Shown one piece after another: positions 45,604 to 57,493 of a DNA stretch of 64,000 nt. The translations under genes and the position numbers were made by a program. Every line of letters starts with the position of its first letter. Position 1 is the stretch's first letter. The stretch lies in NCBI GenBank assembly GCA_036365515.1, contig CM070874.1, forward strand, positions 170,311,297-170,375,296, read 5' to 3'. This DNA comes from Torymus aiolomorphi (Eukaryota; Arthropoda; Insecta; Hymenoptera; Torymidae). Under the pieces are notes generated by a model. It searched no databases and was not told the origin of the DNA. It worked only from the letters and a program-made list of their open reading frames with translations.

Positions 45604-46720
45604 GCTGAATCGGCGATAAGTCGATGAAAAGCGTGCGTGATTTATTGTGTTCTTAGTGATGGTCATGGGTAAGTAGGTGAGGCCCCTTCCGGTGGGTTGT
45701 GTGACCCACCTAATAGAACAATAGTGGTCTTAGCGGTTATCTCCTTCTCAGCGGGGAAGGACGTGTAGAGTAGAGGCGGTAAATCAGCCTGGTTTCAAGG
45801 GAAACGCGAGGCCTAGCGAGGGGGAGTACGACGCGTGAAATGCGTCGATTAGGTGTGAGTTTCGGCCGCGCGAAGGGATTTCGAGTGTCGCTCGATATCG
45901 ATTTCGAGCACCGCGGGCGCCGCGAGAGGGGTAGAGGAGAGGGAGAGGGCGCCGTTCTTTTTCCAGTTCTTCCCGGACGACCGCGACGTGCGCAAGTGTT
46001 TGAAGGAGAAAAAGAAAACCGCGACGCGTGTGTTGTGTGAGAGTGCGAGCGAAAGAGAGAGACTGAACCACGAGACCGACGACGAGGACGCGGGTGACGG
46101 CGTAGCTGACGATTTCAGAGCGAGGGCAGCGAGCAACATCGTCCATCGGGGTTCAGAGTGGCGATCGGCGAGCACAGGTAAGAGGCGTGCGAAATCGCTG
46201 CCACCGAGGCTGTGTGTGAGAGAGAGAGAGAGTCTGCTCGAGGAGTGTGTCGCGGCCGGAGGGTGCGGGCCCCGGCAACTTGTGGTCTTCGTGGTGGTCT
46301 CCTTCCCAGCGGGGAAGAACGGAGAAGGCAGAGGCAAAGCCCAGTGGCAGCGACCGCGTCGAGGCTACCAGCGCGTGCGTGAGTTGTGGCCGGGAGTTGC
46401 AGGAGGCGATTTAGCAGGAGCACATCTTCGCGGCAGCGCGCCGTGTAGAGGCTTGCGCGGCGTAATTCCTGTTGCTGTAGTCCCCGGGACGGCAGTAAGG
46501 ACGTGGACTCCCCCGCGACGAGAGTGAGTCTCAATTAAGCAGGCAATTGGTGGTTGTATGTGTGCGTGTGTGTGAGTTCGCGCCGGGTGCCTTATAAATT
46601 CGGCGTGTTTGGAGAGTGTTTGTACGCGATATCTCGGGGCGCGCAAAATAGAGTACGAGTGCGCGGCATAAATATCGTGTCATATATGTTATCATAAAAA
46701 CCAATGCTGTAAACCTAAAT
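45604..46720 (+). other. Ty3-2 3' region, presumed LTR
   Basis: GC-rich sequence after ORF3, with purine tracts (45926-45950), a TATA-like box near 46590 and a return to AT-rich DNA at about 46680. The open frames in it (45840-46527 on +, several on -) have no domain and are compositional. Confidence 0.4.
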
Positions 46721-48640
46721 GTGTAAACCATCACTCATAATATCTTATACTTTTCTCCTGTGTGTATATTTTTATGTCTATTTTAAAACATGTATCATCT
46801 TATCTCTCAAAAATAAACCTCTCAAAAATTTTTGTTGTGTTTACTTTTTTCCAAACATATCCTTTCAAAACATCCTTCCAACTATTAAACTTTTTAAACA
46901 ATTAACATATTCTAAAAATTTATAATTATATACTTCTTTCTTTAGTAAACTATACTAAAAATCTAAAAAAATTTACAAAAAATATTAACAAATTTTTTAT
47001 GAATAATTTTATTTCAGTCAAATTTTCTTAAATATCATTTCACATCTACATATTTATAAAATTATGCAAAAAATAAAAAAAAAATTTTTGCAAAAAATAA
47101 TTGCATATGCTTTTGCAATACCTTCATCACCCACTTCCACCCATTCCACCCAATCTGAGTTATACTCCACATATCTATAATATTCTGAAAAAAGTAAAAA
47201 AAAAAAAATTTGCAAAAAAATATTTGCATATGCTTTTGCAATACCATGACCACCACCCACTTCCTCCCACCACCCGCTCCACCCGATCTGCCTAAGTTGT
47301 ACCCCAGACCTCTGGCGCCAGACGCTTCCCCCTCTCCTCCACCGATCTGCCTGAGATGTACCCCTACTACTTAACTGTAATCGCTAACCATGAATATATT
47401 ATAAAGGAGAATGTATTTATCTCATTATACCATTATACTTTAACGCAACAGAGAGAGGTTCGCTAAGAATCTTCTATTTTTAATGCCTTTATTCTGAAAT
47501 CACAGTGTTAAAAATTACAACCTCAATAACCAAGCTAAGAAATACAAACTAGACATTAAAAATCTATAAATTGATCTTAATTTAAAGTTTATTTTCATAC
47601 TAAAAGTATACATGTATTATAGTTCATTTTACTATTTAAATAGTCCATTTTGCTAAGAGATTCTTCGAAACATCTCGAGTTATGAAAACTTTGAATTATA
47701 GGTTTCTCATGCTTTTGACGCAGGTTTAGAAAAATTTGGTTATCCATCATTTGATGTCCAGTAACTCTAAAACTATCTCTTACTATTGTATCTACAGATT
47801 TTATAAATCAGAATTCTTAAAGCATTTTATTTTAAGTTATTGCAAACATATAAATTGATAATATTTTTATAATAGTGCATGTTATATACACAGCATGAAC
47901 TTGAATTTATTTTTTCCAAAAATCCATAAAAAAAAATCTATCCTGCGACAAGTGCTCTAAAATGACAAAAATATAATTTGTGGGAAAATTAATTTTAATT
48001 TTGACATCATATGCTTCATATAGAATACTATACCACCTACAAACTATTTTTTCTGTATTAACTGTCATTGTATTAAATACAACATAAATTCTTTATATGA
48101 TGAAAATATATAGTCCTAGTATCGATAAGCCTATAATATGAGTTTCGCTGACCTGAGTAAGTAAAACTTGCTTATCGGTGATACATTAACCGGAATTTAT
48201 TGTAATTTATTTTTGAGATTCTTCTCCATGTATATCTATTATTTAGACCATCGCAGAGATTCTTTCTTATGCATTTCTCATTTCTATCAGTCAATGCCAT
48301 TGCTATAATTAATATTCATTTATTTTCATTTTCGAAATTCACTAATCACGACAACAAAACTTTATTTTCACCTTTGAAAATACACTTCATTTACCCCTTT
48401 TGAGAAACCCTTTTATCATACATTTTTAATAAAAAAAGTCTTGTTTGGTTTATAGTATTTCAACTCAAAAACTCTTTTTTTTTTCAGAAAAAAAATGAAA
48501 GGTTAGTAAAAACAGTACCTTGTACAGAAGTACAAAATTAGTATACAATAAGCAAACAAATTTTTGTTAAACTCTTTAAGACTACTTTCTGAATTCTTAT
48601 TCATAAAGTAATCATGAAAAGTACGTATTTATATTTTATT
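46721..48640. other. No gene; AT-rich with a two-copy tandem repeat
   Basis: At 47041-47300 a unit of about 120 bases (TTTGCAAAAAATA, then TTGCATATGCTTTTGCAATA, then CACCCACTTCC) occurs twice. The rest is AT-rich without coding signal. Confidence 0.5.
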
Positions 48641-48957
48641 ACGATTATGAATATTCCATCATATAGTATTATCAAAGTATTCATAAAGAATTCTACACCA
48701 AAATGATTACGAATGTCCCATCATATAGTATTACCCTGGCGAAAAAAATCACGTGATTAATCATATGATTTATCACTTGATTTCTCACGCGATTTTTCAC
48801 GTGATTTCTCACGCGACAATTTGGCGCGATTAATCACGTGAAAAATCACATGACAATACAAACATAAAAAAATATATATAACGCTTATTTGTTAATGAAA
48901 CTTGTTTCCTTAATGGATAGCAAATACATTATCGCAGAAAAAAAGATACATAAAATT

Positions 48958-49034
48958 TCCGACTCAACCGAGAATCGAACTCACGAACTTTGGGTTCCTA
49001 CGCAGGCACGCTATCCATTACGCTATCACTCGCC
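48958..49034 (-). repeat. tRNA-like segment in E1 left arm
   Basis: Read on the minus strand: A-box-like TAGCGTAATGGATAGCG and B-box GTTCGATTC at normal tRNA spacing. The 5' end does not pair with the 3' end, so there is no acceptor stem. It is best seen as a tRNA-derived (SINE-like) piece, not a tRNA gene. Confidence 0.6.
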
Positions 49035-49771
49035 TGAAAGATTGTGGTCATTTTCACCTACATAAGATGCATTCTGCATATTTATTGCTATTTCATATTG
49101 ATTATTTATGTAAAATATCAATGGTTTGTAAAAATTATTTATTTATAACTATCTTAATAAAATGCGTAACTTACATTAAAACGTTAATTAATTAAATTCG
49201 AATAACTTAAGAATGTAGTGCCGGTAAAGTAGAAATCAGGTGTGTACAAAACTAATTTTTTTTTTTAAACAAAATAACGAATTATTTTTGTAAAATGTTA
49301 TGAATCTAAAATTGTAAATAATGATCATTACGTTTTTAAAAATTTGTATTACTTTTGAAAAAGTTATTCGAATTTAATTAATTAATATTTTGATGTAAGT
49401 TACTCATTTTCTTTAAATAGTGTATAAATAAATAATAATTAGAATAACTTTTTCAAAAGTAATAAAAATTTTTAAAAACGTAATGATCATTATTTACAAT
49501 TTTATATACATAACATTTTATAAAAATATCTCGGTATTTTGTTTAGAAAAAAATTAATTTTTTACTTACCTGATTTCTACGTTACCGGCCCTACATTCCT
49601 AAGTTATTCGAATTAAATTAATTAATGTTTTAATATAAGTTACGCATTTATTAAAATAGTGTATATATAAATAATTTTTACCAACCATTGATATTTTACA
49701 TAAATAATCAAATTGAAATAGCAATAAATATGGAGAATGTAGCTGTAGGTGAAAATGACCAGAATCTTTCA

Positions 49772-49848
49772 GGCGAGTGATAGCGTAATGGATAGCGTGC
49801 CTGCGCAGGAACCCAAAGTTCGTGAGTTCGATTCTCGGTTGAGTCGGA
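49772..49848 (+). repeat. tRNA-like segment in E1 right arm
   Basis: Inverted partner of 48958-49034 with one difference in the anticodon-arm region (GCGCAGG against GCGTAGG). Confidence 0.6.
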
Positions 49849-50131
49849 AATTTTATGTATCATTTTTTTCTGCGATAATGTATTTGCTATTCATTAAGGA
49901 AACAAGTTTCATTAATAAATAAGCGTTATATATTATTTTTTTATGTTTGTATTGTCACGTGATTTTTCACGTGATTAATCGCGCCAAATCGTCACGTGAG
50001 AAATCACGTGAAAAATCCAGTGAGAAATGAAGTGATAAATCATATGATTAATCACATGATTTTTTTCGACAGGGTATTAAAGTATTCATAAAGAATTTTT
50101 AAACGATTACGAATGTCCCATCACATAGTAT

Positions 50132-50460
50132 TGTTAGATAGACAGTAGGATTGGATCGTGGAGTAAGCGGTGCTTAAATGAGGTACTTTTCGAGTGGAGA
50201 TTTAATGTAGTTTTATTAGCTGGGTACGTCGGGCCCCTTGGCGTACAGTTGAGTTGCTGATCTCTTTTTTGGCCGTCGCGCTAGAACTGAGCCGGCCGGC
50301 GCTGCGAAGTGCCGTCGGCGTGTCTTGGTAGATGGAGGGTTGGTAAGAGAGACGCGTGGTGAGTGCTGATCGGTGCGGCTCTCGCGCGCGTTTGTAGTAT
50401 ATGTAGCCGGAGAAGGGGAACGCTCTCGGCGTCGTACGCTCGAAAGCTGAGTCCCGAACA
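50132..50460 (-). repeat. BEL-2 3' LTR
   Basis: 329 bp, more than 90% identical by eye to 57494-57822. The adjacent 50461-50478 reads CTGGCGAAGGTGGGCGGAA on the minus strand, a purine-rich tract suited to prime plus-strand synthesis. Confidence 0.9.
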
Positions 50461-50493
50461 TTCCGCCCACCTTCGCCAGACTGGCGAACGGTT

Positions 50494-51760
50494 TCAATCC
50501 ATGGGTTGGAGGCGGACGACCTTGGCGATGTGACGTCGAAGTGTAGAGGTGGCCGTGCGAAACTCGACGACACGAGTGAGGCCATCACTCCCTGGATGGA
50601 TGGCTGTGATGCGTGCGATGGGCCATTTGGATGGAGGCGTGAGCTCGTTGCAAACGAGAACGAGTTCGCCCACGGTGACTGAGGGTTGTGGCTGTCTCCA
50701 CTTCATACGTGAATGCAGAGCCGTCAAGTACTCTGTAGATCACCTGGCCCAGAAATGTTGCGTCATCTGGCTGATTAAAAGCCAGCGTTTTCCTGGAGGC
50801 ACATTGGCGTCGGTGAGGTCTTCTTCAGGCACTAAAAATGACGAATCAGTGAGAGTTAAAGGTCTCGAATTTAGGCAGGCTTCAATTCGGCACATGAGTG
50901 TAGCGAGTTCGGAAAAAGTGAGAACTTGTACTCCAATAACTTGGCGCGTATGATGTTTCGCCGATTTAACTGCGGCTTCCCAAATGCCACCAAAATGAGA
51001 CGCACCGGAAGGATTGAAGATCCAAGAAGTTCCTTCTTGAGCGAGAGAGCTAACAACATGAGATGAGAAAGACGACGCAGTATCGACCATTTCTCTTAAT
51101 TGAATGTCAGCACCTACGAAGTTTGTTCCCTGATCTGAGTATAATTCCCTGCAATGACCTCTACGAGCTGTAAATCGATGGAAGGCAGCGATAAACGCTT
51201 CACTCGTGTAGTCTTCGACTACCTCGATGTGTACCGCTCTAGTAGCCATACAAACAAAGATCGCAATATATCCTTTCATTGTACCTTTTCCTCGAGTTTT
51301 AGTAAGGCGAACGTTAAAAGGGCCTGCGTAGACGACACCCGAGCGCTCGAATGGCGAAGAAGGACGCACTCGAGCCTTTGGCAGTTCGCCCATTAATTGT
51401 GTTGGCACTCGAGCAGCATGTCGTGAGCATGTGAGGCATGTTCTAATGACTTTCTTAACCGCGGATCGACCTTTGACTATCCAGTACTGACGTCGGAGTG
51501 TGGCAAGTGTTAATTGAACACCACCATGAAGAGTACGCTGATGAGCATCCTGAATTATCAGCGTAGTGAAATGACAATTAGCAGGTAAAATAAGAGAATG
51601 CTTAGCATCTTCTTCGAGCAGAGAACGAGAGAGGCGACCACCCACCCTGAGCAAATGATTTTGTATCATGGGGTTTAGCGGTAAAAGAGGACTTTTCGTT
51701 GAAAGTTTACCCTTTCTAGCTAATTTTTGAAGCTCAGACTTAAAATAAGCTGTCTTAATT
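50494..51760 (-). pseudogene. pol: BEL-2 integrase and C-terminal domain
   Basis: From the upstream side: the remnant KTAYFKSELQKLARKG, then NHLLRVGGRLSRSLL. The integrase zinc finger follows (HFTTLIIQDAHQRTLHGG, CLTCSRH), then the catalytic core and the BEL-type C-terminal domain (VTVGELVLVCNELTPPSKWP, RHIAKVVRLQPMD). The core motif YSDQGTNFVGAD has its Asp and FGGIWEAAVKS its Glu. The first catalytic position reads GVVYAGPF where the family has GVDYAGPF, so the first Asp is Val. A TGA at about 50737 splits the core from the C-terminal domain in the same frame. Catalytically dead copy. Confidence 0.8.
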
Positions 51761-52459
51761 CAGTAGATCAAACAAAGTTTGCTGTTTGCCATCTTACTAG
51801 CGCTTATCTCCTTTGAACTCGGAGAGTCATGGCATAGTAGGGATTGACAAACAGAGAGAAAACTAACGCCTGAATTTGAAGACGTCGTACGCGCTACTTT
51901 CGAGCAGAATTACTTTCTATTGATGAATCTGAAGCAGTACGATGCCATCCGTATCAATTTATCAAATGAGGAGTACTTAATAATAAGACTCCAAATTTCT
52001 GGAGTATTCTCAACAGGATTTGGCGTCCCTTACTAGCGACTAGATTGTGACTAGATTGAAGATTCAGACTGATTACCGAGAAATTGATTTCATCATGAGA
52101 CCTTGACCAATGTTCATGGCTATCAGAGAGCCATGAATCGTTGACCGAGACCCCTGTTTTGGTCTTCCTCGAAGCATTAAACACAGTACGTAATTTGGTA
52201 GTTGTACTAGTTTCCTTCCACACACCATGATGTGGTAAGAAGGCTTGACTTTTGTTAGACAACGAATCGAAATTCGAGGAGAGTGACATATGACTTAGGT
52301 CAATGTACTTTTTCATAAACTCTGTATAGGCTATTTTGAGTTACTCGTCCTTAGCGAAGTTTGCTTCGAGACGATTGAGTGCGTGTAGTGCGGCAGAATG
52401 AGAATTTTCTAGTTGAGCAGAACTCAACTGACCTCGACTTTTCTAGGGTAGACTTACTA
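51761..52459 (-). pseudogene. BEL-2 RT start and deleted RT/RNase H
   Basis: 52316-51954 encodes AFLPHHGVWKE, TKLRTVFNASRKTK and VSVNDSWL, the start of the BEL reverse transcriptase, and then diverges. The YVDD palm, the connection and most of RNase H are missing. The stretch to 51761 is unrecognisable. Stops in the frame lie near 52446 and 52343. Confidence 0.65.
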
Positions 52460-53756
52460 TACGAGGGTCATTTGATAAGTACCTAGCCTACAAATGAAAA
52501 CACCAAAATTTTACAAAAAATAAAATTTATTTTTCAATGTAGTCTCCTTTTAGTTGAATACACTTGGTCCAGCGGTTTTCCAATTTTTTTAACCCCGTTG
52601 AAAAAAATGTTTTCTCTTGGTTTGCAAAATAGGCCTCCGTGGCGGCGATTATTTCGTTATTGGAGTGGAATCTCTTCCCGGCGAGCGAATTTTTTAGGTT
52701 CGGAAACAAAAAAAGTCGCATGGAGCCAAATCTGGAGAATACGGTGGATGGGGCAGCAGTTCGTAGCGTAATTCGACCAATTTAGCCGTGGCAAGTGCAG
52801 AAGTGTGAGCCGGTGCATTATCGTGGTGGAAAAGCACTTTCTTTTTAGACAAATGGGGCCGTTTTTCTTCTAACACGGCGTCAAATCGGCTCAATAGTTC
52901 GGCGTAGTACTGTCCTGTGACCGTTTTGCCCTTCTCCAGATAGTCAATAAAAATCACACCTTGAGAATCCCAGAAAACAGTGGCCATCACCTTTCCGGCC
53001 GACGGGACCGTCTTCGCCTTCTTCGGAGCAGGTTCACCGGGTAAGGTCCACTGTTTTGACTGCTTCTTGGTCTCTGGAGTGTAGTAGTGAATCCATGTTT
53101 CGTCGACGGTCACGTAACGATGCAAAAACTCTTTTGGATTGCGATTAAACAGCTCCAAACACTGCTCTGAACTGGTCACACGGATGCGCTTGTTGTCTGC
53201 AGTCAGCAAACGCGGCACCCACCTTGCTGACAGCTTCCTCATGCCTAAAATCTCATGTAGGATATGCCACACGCGTTCTTCTGAGATGCCTACTATCGCA
53301 GCTATCTCGTGGACCTTTAATCGGCGGTCTGACAAAACGATATCGTGTATTTTTGTCACGTTTTCCTCCGTAGTGGCTGTTTTCGGAGCACCTGGGCGTG
53401 GATCATCAAAAACCGACGTACGTCCACGTTGAAACTCGTTATACCAAAATTTAACGGTCGCCATCGAAGGAGAAGCATCCCCATACACTGCATCCAAGCG
53501 TTCTTTAATTTCACTGCGCGATTTCCCTTCCAAGAACAAGAATCGAATCACCGACTGATATTGTTCTTTCTCCATTTTTTCAAAAATCAACGGACACATT
53601 TGCTTTCACACGCTCTCAAAAATAAACTACAACTCCGATCCGGCTGAAATTTCATCTGTAATCGTTTACAGGAAGATACTGCACTGTAGTGTATTTCTGG
53701 TGCGATAGTGGCACCATCTGGCGGTGAGGCTAGGTACTTGTCAAATGACCCTCGTA
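52460..53756 (-). mobile_element. mariner transposon
   Basis: 1293 bp (52462-53754) flanked by TA. TIRs begin CGAGGGTCATTTGA(T/C)AAGTA and continue CCTAGCCT at both ends. Size and structure are those of a standard mariner. It sits in BEL-2 between the protease and RT coding regions. Taking it out with one TA leaves the BEL-2 frame in phase. Confidence 0.9.
52527..53599 (-). pseudogene. mariner DD34D transposase, one frameshift
   Basis: The likely natural start is the second methionine (MEKEQYQS, near 53575). The paired helix-turn-helix DNA-binding region is followed by the WVPRLLT linker typical of mariner (WVPHELT). The catalytic triad is present: VTVDETWIHYY, LFHHDNAPAHTS, then YSPDLAPCDFF, with the mariner DD34D spacing. 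A single frameshift at about 52709-52715 (CDFF to LFPNLKNSLAGKRFHS) cuts off the conserved tail, which ends WTKCIQLKGDYIEK in the other frame. Apart from this it looks intact, so the insertion is fairly young. Confidence 0.9.
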
Positions 53757-54730
53757 TATTGCCCTGTTTCATCTTGACGAGTAGTTCTTTGATAAAACTC
53801 CTCGCATATTTGTTCATCAGTCGAGTAAGATTTTTTGACGATAGATATTTCCTCCGCCCTCCAATAATCTTGTACGAGCTCCAAAAGTTTGGCTTCATGC
53901 TCGCAGCTGTCCGAACAATGAAGAGATATTGATTCTAGCCCTATTTTTGAAGTTGACGAAGAGAGATTACCTGTCAAAAGCGATCCAAGTTTGGAACTAA
54001 GTGCTATCGGCTGAAGACTTTGGCCCTTAACAATTTGATTTTCAATGATTTGCGCATAGACGCTTGCACCGAGAATAATATCGATGCGTGATGGTTCAAA
54101 ATACATGGGGTCTGCTAGCTGCAGCCCTCTCAAGTATTCGAAATTAGTATTACCACCTACGACGGGAGGCTTATACGAAGATAATCTTGGTAATATTATA
54201 GTATCCACTTCTAGAGAATAAGTTGAATCAAAATGAGGTTGTATAGTAAGACAAGCTACCTTCGAAGACACGGCAGCTGTCTTTTCTCCTATACCTTGAA
54301 TGTGCGTGTGACTGGTTCTACAATCTAGTGAGAGCAAGTTACACAAAGCTTGTGTAACAAGTGAGATTTGAGATCCGGGGTCGATAAGCGCACGAACTTG
54401 AATTTTGGTTCCGTTAGAACCAAGGGCGTTAACCCTAGCGGTAGCTAAAAGTACTCCTGTACATTTAGTACTTTCTCTACTATTAAGGGAGACTGCTTGA
54501 TGAGCAGATAAAATGTCTTCTGAAATAACGAGATTGCCACAGTTTGGGCTAGGGGTGCTGGACACTGAGTCAATCTGATCAATCTGCGGCGAACTGATTA
54601 CTTGATTGCTTTCAGTGTGCACCAAAGAATGATGCTTGGCTTTACAAAGAAAGCATCGGTACGTAGAAGTACAATTTTTAACGTTGTGCTTTCCTAAACA
54701 ATTGAAACAAAGATTAGAAGATCTGATCAA
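53757..54730 (-). pseudogene. BEL-2 zinc knuckle and protease region
   Basis: CFNCLGKHNVKNC and CFLCKAKHHSLVH knuckles, then a linker. The DUF1758-type aspartic protease follows with RALIDPGSQISLVTQ (catalytic Asp present) and IDIILGASVYAQI. It ends QICEEFYQRTTRQDETGQY, where the mariner is inserted. Relative to the gag frame there is a frameshift at about 54727. Confidence 0.8.
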
Positions 54731-55842
54731 TTCCTTTCGCTCAGGAATTGTTTATTGAGAAATCGTTCACATCTATTCGTAAAATGATGTTGATTACAAA
54801 TCGAACATTTCTTTTTTGTTGGGATCGAAGATGAGGTTTGATGCGAATAAACCGACTGAGCATTGTCGTGCTCTGATTTACGAGGTTTCGAATTTGTGGA
54901 TTGAGCTTTTGAATTATTTGTTGACGATCTAGTGCTAGCTTCGATGGCCTCTAGAGTGAGGGTTTGACTACGAAGAAAAGCTTGAAGTTGCTCCATTATC
55001 GGTGGATCGATACTATCACCTAGATGCTTTTCCCATTCTTTACGAGTATTTAAATCAAGACGATTCAGCGTAAAATGAACGATTAAATCACTACCTAACG
55101 AATCAGCTCTATCAAGGGATGCCAGACTAGCGATGGGATTGAAAATTTCCCTATAAATTCGCTTAATTTCCAACGAAGTATCTGCTTTCATGGATTTGAC
55201 TGAGAAAATGTCTGAAATATGAGAGCTAACAATTCGACGTTGATTTTCGTAATACTCGATTAGTGCTGTCCATGCTCGTTCATAATTATCACCCGAAATG
55301 GGAAGAGATTTAATTTTCTCAAGTGCTTCACCTGCGAGGTGAGTGCGAAGATAATGCAATTTCAAAACAGGCGTTAAGTCTTCGCGACGATGTATGACTG
55401 AGCGAAAGACATCCCTAAAATTCTCCCAATCAGAGAATCTACCTGAAAATTTTGGTAAATCTATCTTTGGTAACGATGGAAACGATTGGGCTGAACCTGT
55501 AGTAACTGGGGTAGCATTCGAATTAGAAGAACTTTGAGAAGCATCTCTAGTTTTAATAGATTCTAAGAAGTCAAGAAAATCTCCTTTGCGGTCATAAAAG
55601 CTATCCTCAACCAGATCACAGAGATTAGCTGTAAAGTAGACATGATTTTTATGAAGATGCTCGAGTTTCAGAATTTCCTCGTGGTTTACCCGAAAAGCCG
55701 CATAATTTGATTCAAATCCGGCTAAACGCGCTTCTGCATAACCTTTTATCTTTACCTTTAGATTTGAAATTTTTAAAAGAATTTGCAATTTTAAATTGGA
55801 GCGACATCTGCTTAGCATGCAACTCCTCCATTTTGGGATCAA
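54727..55842 (-). pseudogene. gag: BEL-2 gag
   Basis: DUF1759-type Gag: coiled-coil-like N-terminus, the LPKIDLPKFSGRFSDWENF signature, LHYLRTHLAGEALEKIKSLP, WEKHLGDSIDPPIMEQLQAF, and a first knuckle CSICNQHHFTNRC near the end. It stops at 54727 where BEL gag normally runs on into the next knuckle, so a frameshift has split one ORF. The true start may be slightly upstream of or at 55842; the N-terminal residues MIPKWRSCML look atypical. Confidence 0.75.
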
Positions 55843-57493
55843 AGTAGTTAAATTAATAACAAACTTGACTATTTAGGCTAGATGATAGTTAACTATCCTT
55901 GCCACTCGAGAGTAGAACAAGAAATAGTGAGAGTTATTACGATTAAATCTTAACCAAGGTAATAATACTTATGCTAGTATGAACGTGAAGATGCGCGTGA
56001 AGATACAGCGTTGAATGCGTCTGCTAAAGTTCCCACGGTGAATCAGCTGATGATCAGCAATGTTGACTGCTTGAAGAGAAGTAACTGCAAGCGTTGAATT
56101 CAGCAACCCCCTGCAGCGAAGTCAGCAACTGAATCAGGAATGTATCCAGTTGTAGATCAGCAGTCGAATTTGGAAACGAGACGATGTATCAGCAGGCAGC
56201 GATAAACTGCAAGGCCAATTAACATAAGTATTTGCTAAGACAAAAAATTGCATTCAATTTCCTCAAGACTAGTTAAATATTGCAAATTAAATTTATAATA
56301 AACTCAAACTCAATTAACTTGTACTAATCTCAAATAAAATCTACTCAATTTTAATTAAAGTAATTTGACTGAATAGAGATCATTAAATTCTCATTAAATG
56401 GAATAAATGTACTAGATTGACTAGACGATAGTTGCAAAATTTAATTTAAACAAATTGGAACAATACGTGTGTCCAAGTTTTAGGACAAAGCATCCGAGCG
56501 CAATCGAATCGGCGATGGGTTCGAAGAAGATGGACTCGTCCGAGTACAGCTTCGATCCGTTGATGCGCGCCGCCTGTGGCGAATGTTGGACTCGTCCGCC
56601 TCCTAATCCTCTTGGAGATAACGTATGCGATGTCCCGGACGTAGCGCGTCCTGATTGCCGTCTTCTTGTAGACGACCCTCCTGTCGTCGTGGAAAGCTGC
56701 CTAAATGCATGGCGAGCGCCGCGCAGCTTGATGCAGTGGCAGCGAGCAGGCTCCACGTGGGTAATCCTTGACTCGATGTGTGTGAGCCCCGTAGCGTGTA
56801 CGCTGCACGCGAGTACTCCTTGGCTTGACTGTGTGTGGACCCCGTAGCGTGTACGCTGCACAGGGTGGTCCGTGATTTGACTGTAGTGAGACCCGTAGCG
56901 TGTACGCCGCACGCGGGTGCTTCGTGGCTTGGCTGATGCGGACCCCGTAGCGTGTACGCCGCACGCGGGTTGTCTGTATGTTGGCTCGCGCAAGCCCGTA
57001 GAATCGTTGCTCTTGTCAGCAACAATTAAATGATCATCGTACGATCGCGATGACTCTAGAGCTGGCTTAACAGCGCACGCTCTGATGAGGAAGCTGCCAA
57101 TTTTTGCTTGAGTACGACAAGATGGCTGCCGATCACCGTAGGAACGCGGTGATTCTAGAGCTGGCTTTACAGCGCACGCTGTTGGCGACGTCTTGGAGTC
57201 GGTAACAACGCACACTCCAAGGCGTTTTCAGAAATGGGGAAAATAGCAATTGAATGTGCTATTTCCCCTAGGAAGCCTTAGATATTAGCTTCCGAGTGAG
57301 AAGTCGGCATGCGGGCAAATGCGACTGTATCGGCACTCACGACCACGAACACTTTGATGCGTACCTGTAAGAAAAAGTGACTATCTCTATGCCACTCGAG
57401 AGTGGACGTAGAAGATAGGAAGATGTTTCTTCAGCTGCGTCTTCATGGCGATGCTGACGATGTTTCTCCCTCGATCCGGCTCGAAAGACCAAA
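55843..57493 (-). other. BEL-2 leader with tandem repeats and primer-binding site
   Basis: About 1.65 kb without a credible ORF. At 56776-56970 four copies of a unit of about 56 bases share CCCGTAGCGTGTACGC then GCACGCG. At 57045-57185 GA(C/T)TCTAGAGCTGGCTT(A/T)ACAGCGCACGCT occurs twice. The primer-binding site at 57474-57493 reads TTTGGTCTTTCGAGCCGG on the minus strand, directly next to the 5' LTR. Confidence 0.75.

Larger units (their letters stand above)
41804..46720 (+). mobile_element. Ty3/gypsy retrotransposon Ty3-2, 5'-truncated
   Basis: Contains the RT palm to integrase, a third ORF and a GC-rich 3' region, but no gag, protease or 5' LTR. It is closely related to Ty3-1 in pol (for example ARYISKVDLRQAYYQV against ARYISKIDLRQAYFQV) and in the third ORF. 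The 3' LTR should lie within about 45610-46720; with the 5' LTR missing its limits cannot be set. A TTATAAATTCGG TATA-like sequence is at about 46590. Confidence 0.8.
48734..50074. mobile_element. Fold-back element E1 with CACGTG arrays
   Basis: 1341 bp, almost fully palindromic. Ends CCCTGGCGAAAAAAATCACG (left) and CCCTGTCGAAAAAAATCATG (right, reverse complement), flanked by TA on both sides (48732-33, 50075-76). The first about 110 bases of each arm carry CACGTG three to four times and CATATG once, spaced mostly 12 bases apart. Each arm then holds a tRNA-like segment. No transposase. Confidence 0.85.
48645..50131 (+). repeat. 62-bp tandem repeat, interrupted by E1 and BEL-2
   Basis: The unit GATTA(C/T)GAAT(G/A)T(C/T)CCATCA followed by TATAGTATTATCAAAGTATT and CATAAAGAATTC occurs at 48645 and 48707, resumes at 50077 and 50104, and continues after BEL-2 at 57823. 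Both E1 and BEL-2 inserted at the same TAGTATTA position of the unit. Confidence 0.7.

Noticed and set aside
48958..49034. Functional tRNA gene
   Set aside because: A and B boxes are present but the ends do not pair into an acceptor stem, and both arms of a transposon carry the same segment.
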